NCBI RefSeq assembly: GCF_020091405.1
Contig: NZ_CP081903.1
Location: forward strand, 6,510,501-6,574,500
Direction of reading: 5' to 3'
Source of the DNA: Bacteroides cellulosilyticus
GTDB lineage: Bacteria; Bacteroidota; Bacteroidia; Bacteroidales; Bacteroidaceae
Length of the DNA: 64,000 nt
Positions 41,659 to 50,425 of this stretch are shown here, one piece after another; within the stretch, counting starts at the first letter, position 1, and each line of letters starts with the position of its first letter. Below the pieces are notes generated by a model, which saw nothing but the letters and a program-made list of their open reading frames with translations, was not told where the DNA came from and made no database searches. Both the position numbers and the translations under genes were made by a program.

Positions 41659-44600
41659 TTAGAGGCTAATCAGAACCACATTGCGTTTAATACTTTCCTG
41701 ATACCAATCCCAATCTCGTCCCCATTGCCCATTTGGCCGGTTGAATTCAATTCTATAGTAGGGATCATTAGTGGTACATTTCACTTGTTCATTCGGAATG
41801 ATATCAGTAAGGATGTTACTTATGCCTTGTGGAAAATTATGCCAACCCTCATCGTCAGACCAGTCACCAATAAAAGCTTTCCACTCATCCTGAGTAGGGA
41901 GTCTCCATCCACTGTATGCATTTCTTGCCCAACTGTCTGTCAGATTAGCAAAAGTTTCTGTAGTTTCTCCGGCATTTGCCCAGAACTTACCTGTATTATT
42001 ATCCTTTCTGGCGAAGTATCCTTTGCAAATGGGCAGATAATTAATCATTTTAAGCGTATAATCCGGAAAATAGGCTGACTGATTACTTTTCAATACAATA
42101 TTACCTATTGGTGTGTCGCCCCCTTTGCCTCCAAGGCAATAGTTATAACCACTAATATTGAAACGAAAGGTATCATAAGGTGCACCGGTAGTCCAGCTGC
42201 CGGTATGAGTGACACTAATAGCTCCGAAACTACTTGTTCCGGTAATATTGACACCTGCCGGAGAGTATACTTTGAAGGAGAAGTCATGTTTTCCGTATAA
42301 ATTAGCGTTATCCATCACATCAAAGTAGCACCAGGTATTTGTCGCTTCATTGAAACGTACACAACTATAATCACTTGAGAAAGTGGGACGTGCCGCATCT
42401 TGAGCTAACGTAGCGGTAAGTTGTTTGCTATCGTCGGCGGCATTCTTTAGGTAGCAAGTGCTATTATTAGTTGCACCAAGCTGATCGCCGTTTCCATCCC
42501 AATAAATTTCGTATATCTTCTCGTAATTATTGGGAGCACTTATCACCCGCTGATAACACCAACTTCCGGGTGTAGTCAACGTGCTTCCTCCCAGCGAATA
42601 AACCTTTATCTGAGCTTTGGACTGCTTCCCAGTCGCGACACGATACATGTGTAGGGTATTGCCGCTTAGAGAATTCACGCTGGGTTCCATCGTGCCGGTG
42701 GCTGTTATCACAGGTGCCTGAAATTCTCTCGTGATATTTACTGTCATTCCTGTACCTCCGGCAGTGTTCGTGAACACGATTTGGGTATCACTGAAATTCG
42801 CCGCATCCTCTATCAGCTTGAAGGTAAAACTTATTGTTTTACTCTCCGGTGCGCTTCGTGTGGTTAGTGGTGTGGTGTTTTCCAACCACGACGGACATTT
42901 ATTTACGGTCGGCTTGCTATAACTATCCATTGTTAGCGTGAATTGCCGCTCCTTGATGATGGGCATGGTAAGCGTGGCGGTGGTAGCCGTTATGGCTGAT
43001 AGACTAATACCCTCTCCCTGGTCAGTTATCTGCAAGTTATTGATTCGGTTAGGCAGCAATTTCACCGTGATATTCCCGGCCTTCGCTTCCATTGTATTGT
43101 TTTTCAGGGTCACGGTAATATTTTTTTCCGTCAGGTCGGTGGCATCCGTACCTGCCCACCGGAAGGTATATTCCTGCGTAGTGTTCGTGCTTGAAGCCGG
43201 GGTGACGGTGATGCCCGCATTCTCAGGAATCTCTATCTTACTGCCGCCAATGGCTGTGACGGTTATCTTACCTGTGGATGCTCCGGAACTGAGTGTCTGT
43301 ACCAGATAGAGTGTATTATCTGCCATGTCCCATTTGTTTATTCCATCGGGACTCATCGCGCCGCCTGTGGGTTTTACGATGGGGACGTCCAAAGTCGCAT
43401 CTATATCTATCAGTATCACTTCCTCGCCACCTCCCGCTTTGTCCTTCAGGCAGAGGATGCCGCGGGGATAGTTGTCGCCTGTGTAACTCTCATCAAGAGT
43501 CACTTTATATTTCACTTGTTGCGTGGCACCTATATGTGCGGTGGTGATGGGGATTTCTTCCAGTTTCAGCCAGCCGTCCGCAGAGTTATCGCCATAGTAG
43601 CTTAGTTGCGCTTCGACTCCGGCATTGGAGCCGGTGGTGGCGGTAAAACTACTTCCTGTTTTAAGTGCCAGCGTAACAACACTAGTGTTAACGTCGTAAG
43701 TCGTTTCATCTACAGGCAACAGATTGGCTACGATGACAGCGTCGAGTCCGTTCTCAGGTTCGTAATCGTCTATATAGTCTCCCGTTTCCCAGTCCACCAG
43801 TCGGATGTTGGCTGTCAGTTCGAAGGGGTCGGCTTCGGTGATCTGCACTGTGTAGCGGTGGTTATGGTTTATTTCGATACGTGCCCCGTTACCATCGGAC
43901 ACGCGTTCGAAGGGGATGCGGTAAGACACCTCTTTCTTTTCATCCGTCAGGTTCATGGCATAAAGTCCTTTCAAAATCAGAAATCCTTCATCTGTCGCTT
44001 TGCAAGGATAGCAGTAGAAGGCTTTGGTGGTGGTGCCGACGTTAGCGTTCAGTCCGTCGAAGGCGCGGTAAGGGTACGTAATGAGTTGTCCGGGTGCGGC
44101 GGGAACATCGCCTGTGGGGCGGATGGGGAACAGCGTTACCCCTTGTCGCCCGTTGCCCATGGCAATGTCGGTAATGGTGAAATGAGATTTGGCGGCATCG
44201 TTCACCACATCGAAGCGTGCCACGGCACGGCTGAGCGAGACGTTCAGCCGCACAAATGTTCCCATGCTGTATTCCCGCAAGTCGACGGGCTGGCTGTTGG
44301 CACCGGACATGGGTAACGGGGTGAGCAGGATGCCGGCATTGAAACCGGTGGGCTCTAACAACGGGGTGCTTAGTTTGGTGAAGTCATTCTCGGTAGGGAT
44401 GCCGGGTGCTATTACTGCATCTCCCGGTGTTCCTGCCTGATGTTGCGAACTTTGTTGCAGCGACGTATAATCGGTATACGCATGCCCTGCGGCATCATGC
44501 ATGGCGGGTTGGTTTGCCACGCAATAAAATTTGGTAAACAAACCCTTGCGGGGATAGAACACCACATTCACTTTTCCGGCGGCTTCGTCCGATTTCAATT

Positions 44601-44967
44601 CAAGCGGGGAAGCACCCACGGGCAGTGTCCCGACTTCCGAACGATAGGTGAACCGTTCCTGAAATGTGTAAGGTCCTTCTTCCTTATCGCTGCCGAATGC
44701 ATAAATATCAAAACTTTCAATGCGATTCTCATCCTCTTCGGCTATGCCGTCGCGGGGCGTAGCACGGCTTTCCGGTGTACCGTTCACCAGAATCAGCTTG
44801 TTCTGCAGTGAGATTACCACCGAGCGGCGGTTAGGGTCATTTGCCAGCGGGTTCTCCGGTTTTTCGGGAATTCCGCCTATGGTTTCCACCTCCGAGGTGC
44901 ATCCTGCCGTCAGGCATGGCAGAAGCACCAATGAGAGGCGTAGAAAGAACTTAGCTAATGATTTCAT
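41659..44967 (-). CDS. Large fimbrillin-like lipoprotein with FISUMP-like C-terminus (probable pilus tip)
   Basis: About 1100 residues; signal and lipobox MKSLAKFF...CLTAGC (44967 chosen for a compact signal; 45006 and 44979 are alternatives). The N-terminal domain is paralogous to the 34474 pilin (SFDIYAFGSDKEEGPYTFQERF, KGLFTKFYCVANQPAMH) with candidate processing Arg residues in SRATPRDG. Several beta-sandwich repeats follow. The C-terminus (about 1010 to end) has SGWRLPTQDEWKAFIGDW, typical of the Fibrobacter major-paralogue (FISUMP)/C-type-lectin-like domain, fit for ligand binding. Size and domain suggest a tip adhesin. Confidence 0.85.
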   Translation of the reverse strand: MKSLAKFFLRLSLVLLPCLTAGCTSEVETIGGIPEKPENPLANDPNRRSVVISLQNKLILVNGTPESRATPRDGIAEEDENRIESFDIYAFGSDKEEGPYTFQERFTYRSEVGTLPVGASPLELKSDEAAGKVNVVFYPRKGLFTKFYCVANQPAMHDAAGHAYTDYTSLQQSSQHQAGTPGDAVIAPGIPTENDFTKLSTPLLEPTGFNAGILLTPLPMSGANSQPVDLREYSMGTFVRLNVSLSRAVARFDVVNDAAKSHFTITDIAMGNGRQGVTLFPIRPTGDVPAAPGQLITYPYRAFDGLNANVGTTTKAFYCYPCKATDEGFLILKGLYAMNLTDEKKEVSYRIPFERVSDGNGARIEINHNHRYTVQITEADPFELTANIRLVDWETGDYIDDYEPENGLDAVIVANLLPVDETTYDVNTSVVTLALKTGSSFTATTGSNAGVEAQLSYYGDNSADGWLKLEEIPITTAHIGATQQVKYKVTLDESYTGDNYPRGILCLKDKAGGGEEVILIDIDATLDVPIVKPTGGAMSPDGINKWDMADNTLYLVQTLSSGASTGKITVTAIGGSKIEIPENAGITVTPASSTNTTQEYTFRWAGTDATDLTEKNITVTLKNNTMEAKAGNITVKLLPNRINNLQITDQGEGISLSAITATTATLTMPIIKERQFTLTMDSYSKPTVNKCPSWLENTTPLTTRSAPESKTISFTFKLIEDAANFSDTQIVFTNTAGGTGMTVNITREFQAPVITATGTMEPSVNSLSGNTLHMYRVATGKQSKAQIKVYSLGGSTLTTPGSWCYQRVISAPNNYEKIYEIYWDGNGDQLGATNNSTCYLKNAADDSKQLTATLAQDAARPTFSSDYSCVRFNEATNTWCYFDVMDNANLYGKHDFSFKVYSPAGVNITGTSSFGAISVTHTGSWTTGAPYDTFRFNISGYNYCLGGKGGDTPIGNIVLKSNQSAYFPDYTLKMINYLPICKGYFARKDNNTGKFWANAGETTETFANLTDSWARNAYSGWRLPTQDEWKAFIGDWSDDEGWHNFPQGISNILTDIIPNEQVKCTTNDPYYRIEFNRPNGQWGRDWDWYQESIKRNVVLISL

Positions 44968-44992
44968 TCCTTGTAGCATTTTTATGCAGTTA

Positions 44993-46591
44993 CTATTTAT
45001 TTTCATTCTTCATTTTCTTCAGGTTTTTCCTCGCCTTTTCCGGCTCTATGCCCAATGCCTTACGGAACCATTCCTCGGCTTTCTTCCGGTCACCTTCCAG
45101 ATACGCCAGTACGCCGAAGTCATTCCACGCACGCGGCTCGTCCGCCACCTTATCCAGATATTGCCGGGCGCTTATCGGGTCGCCCGCCATGATCACCGCC
45201 GAAGCGACATTGATGTTTGCCAATGCATCGTCCGGGAAGTGATAAGCGGCTATCTCATAGACTTCACGGTATTGCTCCGTGCCGGGACGGTAGAAAGCCG
45301 CTACACGGTACATCTCCTGCAATGACAGCAGGCGGGGATGTGTATATATCAGGCTTGCCGCCTCTTCGATATTGAAAGCGCGGGCTTCATAACCCACCGT
45401 AACCCGTATGCGTCTCAACTGCGGGAAATAGTCTTTCAGGAGTTCCCGGTAGACAGTTCCCCCGTACATATCCATCAACTGCTTTTCACGTCCTTCAAAA
45501 ATGCCTGTGCGTGAAATAAGAGTCAATATCTCGTCACCATGTTTCATGGGATACTGTTTCAGCAGTTCCACCAGCCCGTCCCAATCTTCGGGTATGGAAG
45601 ATACTTTATAAAGGTTGTGCCCCGGTGCATACGTTGCGCACATATATTCCTTGAAACAGCGGGCGCGGTTGGAGGCAAGTTTTTCATTGTCTTTGTATGT
45701 CCCATCGGGTGAAGCGTAGCCGCAAATGGAAATTTCAGAGATGCTTGCCAGATTTCCTTTGGTGAGCGGACGCATCAGGCTGTCCAGCTTCTCCAGTTCC
45801 GAACGGTTGTTGTGGAACTCACGGCGGACATCATAAATTCCAGTAGGGTAGTCTATATATAAGGTGGCGCTTTCCGAACGGTGTTTCTGGGTTTCCATCT
45901 CAGGGGTGAGGTAAGTCACCATTGCCGTACATTCGGCGCAAGGCATACACTCCGGGCTGCTTTTCGTTTTCCGGTGGTCGGTGACGGTTTCACGTCTTTC
46001 TTCAACTGCCTGTGGAACGGCAAGTTGCTCCTGTGCAATCATTACCTGTTTTTGCGGAGCAACTATCTGTTTTTGTGAGCTTACTATCTGTCCCTGCGGA
46101 ACCTTGAAAGGACTGTTCACGGCAAGGTCTGCTATCAACGGTTCTACTCCGAGAATCTTCATCCGGCAACAATCCCGTTGCTCGCGCATCAGCACCAGCG
46201 AGGCGTGTTCCATCCACGGACTGTAAGCGACGGACACATGATAGCCGATACTGTCTTTCCGGTTCCGGGCATAAAGTGTGCGGTAAGGAGGAATATAACC
46301 GGGTGCGGGTTGGAGCACCTGCTGCCTGTGGTCAGCACGGGCACGCCGACGTCCGCTCACCACCACTGCCGGGAGTTCCTGCAAGCGTCCTGCACTGCGC
46401 AGCACGGGCGTAAAGCGGTAAGCCTCCGCATTCCCTGCTTTTGTATCATCCAGATTCAACAGCAGTTCTATATGAAGACTGTCCCCTTGCGTAAAGACAT
46501 GCGAACTGAGTACCGGAGTTCCGCCCGCCCATGCTTCCGCAGCCAGCAGTACCCCAACCAAGCCTCCTATTATATATTCCATCCCTTTCAT
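44993..46591 (-). CDS. DUF3868 / OmpA-like pilus-locus protein
   Basis: A 532-residue exported protein (MKGMEYIIGGLVGVLLAAEAWA). The N-terminal domain matches DUF3868, which is found in Bacteroides fimbrial operons (FTQGDSLHIELLLNLDD, LPAVVVSGRRRARADHR). A Gln-rich linker follows (SSQKQIVAPQKQVMIAQEQ), then an OmpA-like domain (ISICGYASPDGTYKDNEKLASNRARCFKEYM, about 285-400) that may bind peptidoglycan, and two TPR-like units at the C-terminus. Probably an envelope anchor or usher-like part of the pilus machinery. The 3' end lies close to or overlaps the next pilin start. Confidence 0.88.
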   Translation of the reverse strand: MKGMEYIIGGLVGVLLAAEAWAGGTPVLSSHVFTQGDSLHIELLLNLDDTKAGNAEAYRFTPVLRSAGRLQELPAVVVSGRRRARADHRQQVLQPAPGYIPPYRTLYARNRKDSIGYHVSVAYSPWMEHASLVLMREQRDCCRMKILGVEPLIADLAVNSPFKVPQGQIVSSQKQIVAPQKQVMIAQEQLAVPQAVEERRETVTDHRKTKSSPECMPCAECTAMVTYLTPEMETQKHRSESATLYIDYPTGIYDVRREFHNNRSELEKLDSLMRPLTKGNLASISEISICGYASPDGTYKDNEKLASNRARCFKEYMCATYAPGHNLYKVSSIPEDWDGLVELLKQYPMKHGDEILTLISRTGIFEGREKQLMDMYGGTVYRELLKDYFPQLRRIRVTVGYEARAFNIEEAASLIYTHPRLLSLQEMYRVAAFYRPGTEQYREVYEIAAYHFPDDALANINVASAVIMAGDPISARQYLDKVADEPRAWNDFGVLAYLEGDRKKAEEWFRKALGIEPEKARKNLKKMKNENK

Positions 46592-46646
46592 TCTTTCACT
46601 CTTTCATTTTTTAATTCCTTCATTCCTTCATTTTTTCATTCTTAGC

Positions 46647-47588
46647 CTACCCCAGTCCTCCTCCTTCCGTCCAGTCCGACGCATTCATTTGCGTCACCAC
46701 AATCGTCCGCCCTATGGTTACCAGCAGGTCGAATTCTTGTTCCGTGTTCTCATCCAGACTGACAGGCAGTTTGCGAAAGAATAGTTGCAGGTCTATCTCC
46801 TTCATAATCCTTTCATTTCCCCGGTAGATACTCAGCAACGGGTGCGAACCCGATGTCAGGCGGTACGTCACCAGTTCCCCCGTCAGTTCGTCATTGTAGT
46901 TCATTGCCGCCCGGGTCTGGTGCCACGTCACCGGACTGCCTATGGAGGGGAATGTGAAAGCCCCGTCACCCACAGCCAGCGGTATGTCGTAACCTGCCGG
47001 AAAACCGTATTCGCAAGGCACGCCCCGCATACGGAGCGTATATCCGCCCGTTCCTTCCGCAGGATAGTAACCGTCTTCCCAATGTACGGTTATCCGGAGT
47101 ACGGCGTGGCAGTGTGTCAGGTATACGGTCCTGTTCACTGAAACCCCTGTGGCGGGAACTTCGAATGTGCCATATCCGTAATAGAGCCGTTCGGTATTGG
47201 TCCGGTATCCTCCTGAGGGTGTTCCCGTGGCCGAGGTCATTACCAGTTCACGGACTTTTGTCACACCGGGTTGCGGCGGGGGTAGTATATCGCTTTCATA
47301 TCTCCAGTTCCCCCATGACACGAGGGTGTAGCGTCCGGGAGATAATTCTCCCTGCCAGTATTCCAGACTGTCGCCCTGCAACATCCGGGTATCCACCAGC
47401 ACCCCGTCCGCATCGAAAAGGAACTGCCGGATATTATCCACATACATGGCGAGCTGTCCGGCATCGGGTCTTCCGGCATAGCGGTAATTCAGCCGTACAT
47501 TGTAGGGACACACTCCCGGCTCGTCAAAATCGAACGTGCAGGAGGTGCAGAACCAGAGTATGCAGCAGAGAATTACCATAACTTTCAT
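46647..47588 (-). CDS. FimB/Mfa2-family pilus anchor lipoprotein
   Basis: A 313-residue lipoprotein: LWFCTSC lipobox followed by TFDFDEPGVCPYNVRLNYRY, the usual start of FimB/Mfa2 (fimbrillin-A-associated anchor) proteins. It also has the family features ADGVLVDTRML, GRYTLVSWGNW and C-terminal VVTQMNASDWTEGGGLG. In Porphyromonas this protein anchors the fibre to the outer membrane and limits its length. It overlaps the DUF3575 gene by 4 bp (ATGA) and precedes the DUF3868 gene by 55 bp. Confidence 0.9.
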   Translation of the reverse strand: MKVMVILCCILWFCTSCTFDFDEPGVCPYNVRLNYRYAGRPDAGQLAMYVDNIRQFLFDADGVLVDTRMLQGDSLEYWQGELSPGRYTLVSWGNWRYESDILPPPQPGVTKVRELVMTSATGTPSGGYRTNTERLYYGYGTFEVPATGVSVNRTVYLTHCHAVLRITVHWEDGYYPAEGTGGYTLRMRGVPCEYGFPAGYDIPLAVGDGAFTFPSIGSPVTWHQTRAAMNYNDELTGELVTYRLTSGSHPLLSIYRGNERIMKEIDLQLFFRKLPVSLDENTEQEFDLLVTIGRTIVVTQMNASDWTEGGGLG

Positions 47589-48142
47589 CGTATGAAATAA
47601 ATGAGTGACACCCCGGCCCGTGTAGGCCCGAAATAATTCCTTTTATAATGTCCCATGCGCTCGCCGCAGCCCGCGCACCGGTATTTGTCGTATTCCATGC
47701 GGGCGTAGCCGCCACCTATCACGGCCTCCACGGAGAAGCGGTCGCCCAGTACCCAGTGATAACCGTAGGTGATGCCCCCGCCATACAGGTCACCCCGGTA
47801 AATGATGTCTTCCATGCCCGAAAAGAAGGGAATCTGCCCCACATTATAATAAGCGTAATGTCCGTGCACGCCGAAGAAATGCCCCTCGAATTTGCGGCAG
47901 GGCCAGTAGCGCAACTCCGGTTGCACCAGATAAAGGTTCAGTTTCATGTCATTGCCGAATTTCCATGCGTTGTAAGCGCCGTTCAGTACCATTGTGAAAT
48001 GACGGTTGATGCTGGTTTCCACCCCTGCATTCGGGGTGGTGGTTCCCCATAACAGCAGGTCGGTGCGCAATGCCACACGTTGGGCAAAGGCAACGATACC
48101 CACTGGGCAAAGTAACAGGATTAGCATATAAAGTCGTTTCAT
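47585..48142 (-). CDS. DUF3575 outer-membrane protein of the pilus operon
   Basis: A 185-residue exported protein (signal MLILLLCPVGIVAFAQ) of the DUF3575 family: VALRTDLLLWGTTTPNAGVE, LQPELRYWPCRKFEGHFFG-type segment, GITYGYHWVLGDRFSVEAVIGGGYARMEYD and a terminal barrel strand RAGVSLIYFIR. It is predicted to form a small outer-membrane barrel. DUF3575 proteins regularly precede Mfa2-type genes in Bacteroides pilus loci; role unknown. Translationally coupled to the anchor gene by a 4-bp overlap. Confidence 0.9.
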   Translation of the reverse strand: MKRLYMLILLLCPVGIVAFAQRVALRTDLLLWGTTTPNAGVETSINRHFTMVLNGAYNAWKFGNDMKLNLYLVQPELRYWPCRKFEGHFFGVHGHYAYYNVGQIPFFSGMEDIIYRGDLYGGGITYGYHWVLGDRFSVEAVIGGGYARMEYDKYRCAGCGERMGHYKRNYFGPTRAGVSLIYFIR

Positions 48143-48178
48143 GGGTAATCAGGATTTATAATAGGAGTCGGATGTGGG

Positions 48179-48595
48179 TTATGGCATGGTTATAGCATTG
48201 TTGCCCATTAGGAATTCACTGAGGGGGAGTTCGGCTATGGAAATCTCCATCAGATAGACGCGTGTCATTTGGTTGATGATACCCAGTTTACGGGCTGTTG
48301 TCCCGTAGCAGGAATAGAAATCCTCATCGCTGGGACGGTTGAAGTAGATACCTTCGCCCAATGCTTCAAGAATGGAGAGGAGGTTGATTTTGTGATATTC
48401 GCAGGCGAGGCGGTAAGATTCGGGCAGGTTGTCCGGCTGGTTCTCCGCCAGCATAATCAGATGTCCTTTTGAGAGAGCCTGCAACAGATAGGCTATTTCG
48501 GAAGGGGAATAATTGAAGGAAGTGCTCAACTGATAATCCTTATATTGGATGTCGTGTAGTACTGCCAGGGCGAGTTTGGTTCTGAGTGTTAACAT
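48179..48595 (-). CDS. Rrf2-like small regulator, first gene after the invertible segment
   Basis: A 138-residue cytosolic protein with Rrf2-like winged-helix features: an N-terminal helix TLRTKLALAVLHDIQ, a recognition-type segment (SPSEIAYLLQALSKGHLIML) and YRLACEYHKINLLSILEALGEGI, matching the Rrf2 motif that precedes the cluster-binding region. I see only one Cys pair context (FYSCYG), so an Fe-S cluster is unlikely. It is the gene closest to the invertible segment and could set operon expression. Assignment is tentative because similarity is limited to short motifs. Confidence 0.6.
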   Translation of the reverse strand: MLTLRTKLALAVLHDIQYKDYQLSTSFNYSPSEIAYLLQALSKGHLIMLAENQPDNLPESYRLACEYHKINLLSILEALGEGIYFNRPSDEDFYSCYGTTARKLGIINQMTRVYLMEISIAELPLSEFLMGNNAITMP

Positions 48596-48639
48596 AGCGC
48601 TTGCTTTTTATGTAGATTATTGTCTGTTTTGTTAAGGAT

Positions 48640-48666
48640 GTTCCGATTCCCGGTAGGAAACGGAAC
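48640..48666. repeat. Left 27-bp recombination site (inverted repeat)
   Basis: Perfect reverse complement of 49069-49095 over all 27 bases. The site is itself quasi-palindromic (outer arms GTTCCG...CGGAAC, inner TTCC...GGAA around a 5-bp centre), as expected for two recombinase-binding arms around a crossover region. Confidence 0.95.
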
Positions 48667-49035
48667 AAGCGGCGGCGTAAGCATAGGACAGGCGGATAAT
48701 ACTCATCTTCCATTTTAAAAAGGCGGACAATTCTTCGTTTTTCCTCCTTGTATTCTTCAATTTAATAATGAGCTTCCCCCATATTGAGGTATGGGTAAGG
48801 GGAGTCGTATCTCCAAACAAAAAAAGTGAAAGCTTTTTAATCTATACAAAGACCTTTTGAAGCAGTATATCATATTATTACAATAATATCCTATTTTTTG
48901 ACATGACTTTTTAAGACAAAATCTAACTTTCAGGATAAGAGAGTTGTTTTTGTCGTGTCTGATGTTGTAAACTAACCGATTTTTTACAGAAAAGAGGGAA
49001 ACTTCGATAAGTATTTCCAGTTTTCCTTGTTTATC

Positions 49036-50106
49036 TCAATTGAAAACAGTTCCTTTACCACCGGAATCGTTCCGTTTCCTACCGGGAATCGGAACGCCTG
49101 TATGAAGCTCATTTTTAGATATTTTTCTTTCTTTATCGTTCCTATTTCCTTTTCCCTTTTCTTTTTCTTTCCTCTTCCATTCCTTTTCTGCCATCGGATT
49201 AACCAATGCTGCCATCTGCAAGTTCACCACCGCCAGTTGTTCTGTAGAAAACGAGCGCAGATAAGTATGCGTAATCTCTTCCGAAGCATGGCTCAACCCC
49301 GCACTAATCTTAGACACCGGAATATCCTCATTATACGCCAATGTCGCCCACGTATGTCGTGCTACATAAGAAGTCAGCCTCACCCCCAATCCCAACCGGA
49401 TAGACAACCGGTATAAATGCTTATTATAAAGCCGCAAAGCACTCTCATACTGTCGTCTCTCTTCTGGAATACTCCCCGGATTCCGAATAATTCTCAGCAG
49501 ATAAGGTGAATCCGGATTCTCACACCTATACCTCTCAATAATCTCCCACATCCACGGCTCCAGCGTAATACTCAGCACCCTTCCCGTCTTACTCCGGTGA
49601 TAGTACAGCACATTATCATGAATATCCGTCTTCCTCAAATAAGCCAAATCAATAAAAGGAATCCCCCTCAGATAATAAGAAAGAATAAACAGGTCCCGTG
49701 CCATCCCCAACCTCGGTGCATCCTTCAAATCCGCCTCCGCCACCGCCCGAAGCTGTTCAATATTCAACGCCCGTTTCCTTGTCTCCTCATACCCCATAAA
49801 AATCCCGTTAAAAAGCTGCCGTGTATCCTTCAACAACTTTTCCTTTTCAGCCTGCCGGCAAATAGCCCGCAGTGACCGAAAATAACACGCCGAAGTATTC
49901 GGTGAACACCCCGAAGCCAACAAATAGTGTTCAAAACTCAGGAAAACACCCGCTGTCAGATTCCTAAAATCCAACAATTCCATATCCGTAAACCTCTCCA
50001 AACTATGCAGCATACTACGGCACGTATGTTCTGCAGAGAACTTGAACAAATCGTCCAAAGTTTCCGCATGAGCTATAATAAACTCCTTCAATGTCTTAAT
50101 TCTCAT
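49036..50106 (-). CDS. Tyrosine recombinase (probable pilus-locus invertase)
   Basis: A 356-residue tyrosine recombinase with a SAM-like core-binding domain (about 1-105) and catalytic domain: Arg in SYYLRGIPFIDLAYL (about 146), ARHTWATLAY (about 250), GLSHASEEITHTYLRSF with the catalytic Tyr near 280. A long basic tail follows (KEWKRKEKEKGKGNRNDKERK). Recombinases of this type invert promoters of Bacteroides surface loci. The right inverted repeat lies within codons of its tail, so after inversion the protein would end ...RKRN-KRRRKHRTGG instead of ...RKRN-DSGGKGTVFN. A TACTTTTG -7 box lies at 50191-50198. Confidence 0.93.
   Translation of the reverse strand: MRIKTLKEFIIAHAETLDDLFKFSAEHTCRSMLHSLERFTDMELLDFRNLTAGVFLSFEHYLLASGCSPNTSACYFRSLRAICRQAEKEKLLKDTRQLFNGIFMGYEETRKRALNIEQLRAVAEADLKDAPRLGMARDLFILSYYLRGIPFIDLAYLRKTDIHDNVLYYHRSKTGRVLSITLEPWMWEIIERYRCENPDSPYLLRIIRNPGSIPEERRQYESALRLYNKHLYRLSIRLGLGVRLTSYVARHTWATLAYNEDIPVSKISAGLSHASEEITHTYLRSFSTEQLAVVNLQMAALVNPMAEKEWKRKEKEKGKGNRNDKERKISKNELHTGVPIPGRKRNDSGGKGTVFN
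49069..49095. repeat. Right 27-bp recombination site, inside the recombinase gene
   Basis: Perfect reverse complement of 48640-48666. It is read in frame as nine codons (VPIPGRKRN) in the recombinase C-terminal tail. Confidence 0.95.
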
Positions 50107-50190
50107 TCCAGTGTTCTTTTAATTAATGGTTATTTCCTCCCCAACCCCACTCTACATCATTTGTTTTGGGGTGAGAAAAGAGATAAACGT

Positions 50191-50198
50191 CAAAAGTA
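50191..50198 (-). promoter_or_regulatory. -7 element of the recombinase gene; rest of 50107-50425 has no gene
   Basis: TACTTTTG on the minus strand, 85 bp upstream of the recombinase ATG. The 319-bp gap holds this box and the fructokinase terminator; I see no gene in it. Confidence 0.45.
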
Positions 50199-50352
50199 AG
50201 AACAGGAGGAAAGGATGCTTGTTATGAAACACGCATAAATGATTGTTGTTATGCTACAGAGGGCAAAAAAAGGAATATGGAAGAAAAAGGAAATTCAAAA
50301 AACAGGCACTGCATATTATACAATATATACCGAGTTATCTATAAACAATCAA

Positions 50353-50396
50353 TCTCCTTTACCATTACCATATCAGAACAGTAATGATAAAGGAGA
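50353..50396. terminator. Hairpin downstream of the fructokinase gene
   Basis: TCTCCTTTA-cc-ATTAC (50353-50368) pairs with GTAAT-ga-TAAAGGAGA (50381-50396), 30 bp after the fructokinase stop. T-rich sequence follows on the minus strand. Confidence 0.6.
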
Positions 50397-50425
50397 AAAT
50401 AATCTAATTGTAACCTCTCAGGAGC

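Larger units (their letters stand above)
48640..49095. promoter_or_regulatory. Invertible promoter segment of the pilus operon
   Basis: 402 bp of AT-rich DNA (48667-49068) lie between the perfect 27-bp inverted repeats, with the tyrosine recombinase gene at one side and the pilus operon at the other. On the minus strand, towards the pilus genes, there is TTTG (48847-48850), 21 bp, then TTTTTTTG (48818-48825), one mismatch from consensus. Towards the recombinase there is TTTG (48897-48900), 23 bp, then TAACTTTC. I cannot say which orientation is ON. A palindrome ATATTATT-AC-AATAATAT lies at 48872-48889. The rest of the segment holds no supported gene except the recombinase 3' end. Confidence 0.85.

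Noticed and set aside
48632..48820. 62-codon minus-strand frame in the invertible segment
   Set aside because: It spans the left recombination site, would be broken by inversion, and has no protein-like features.
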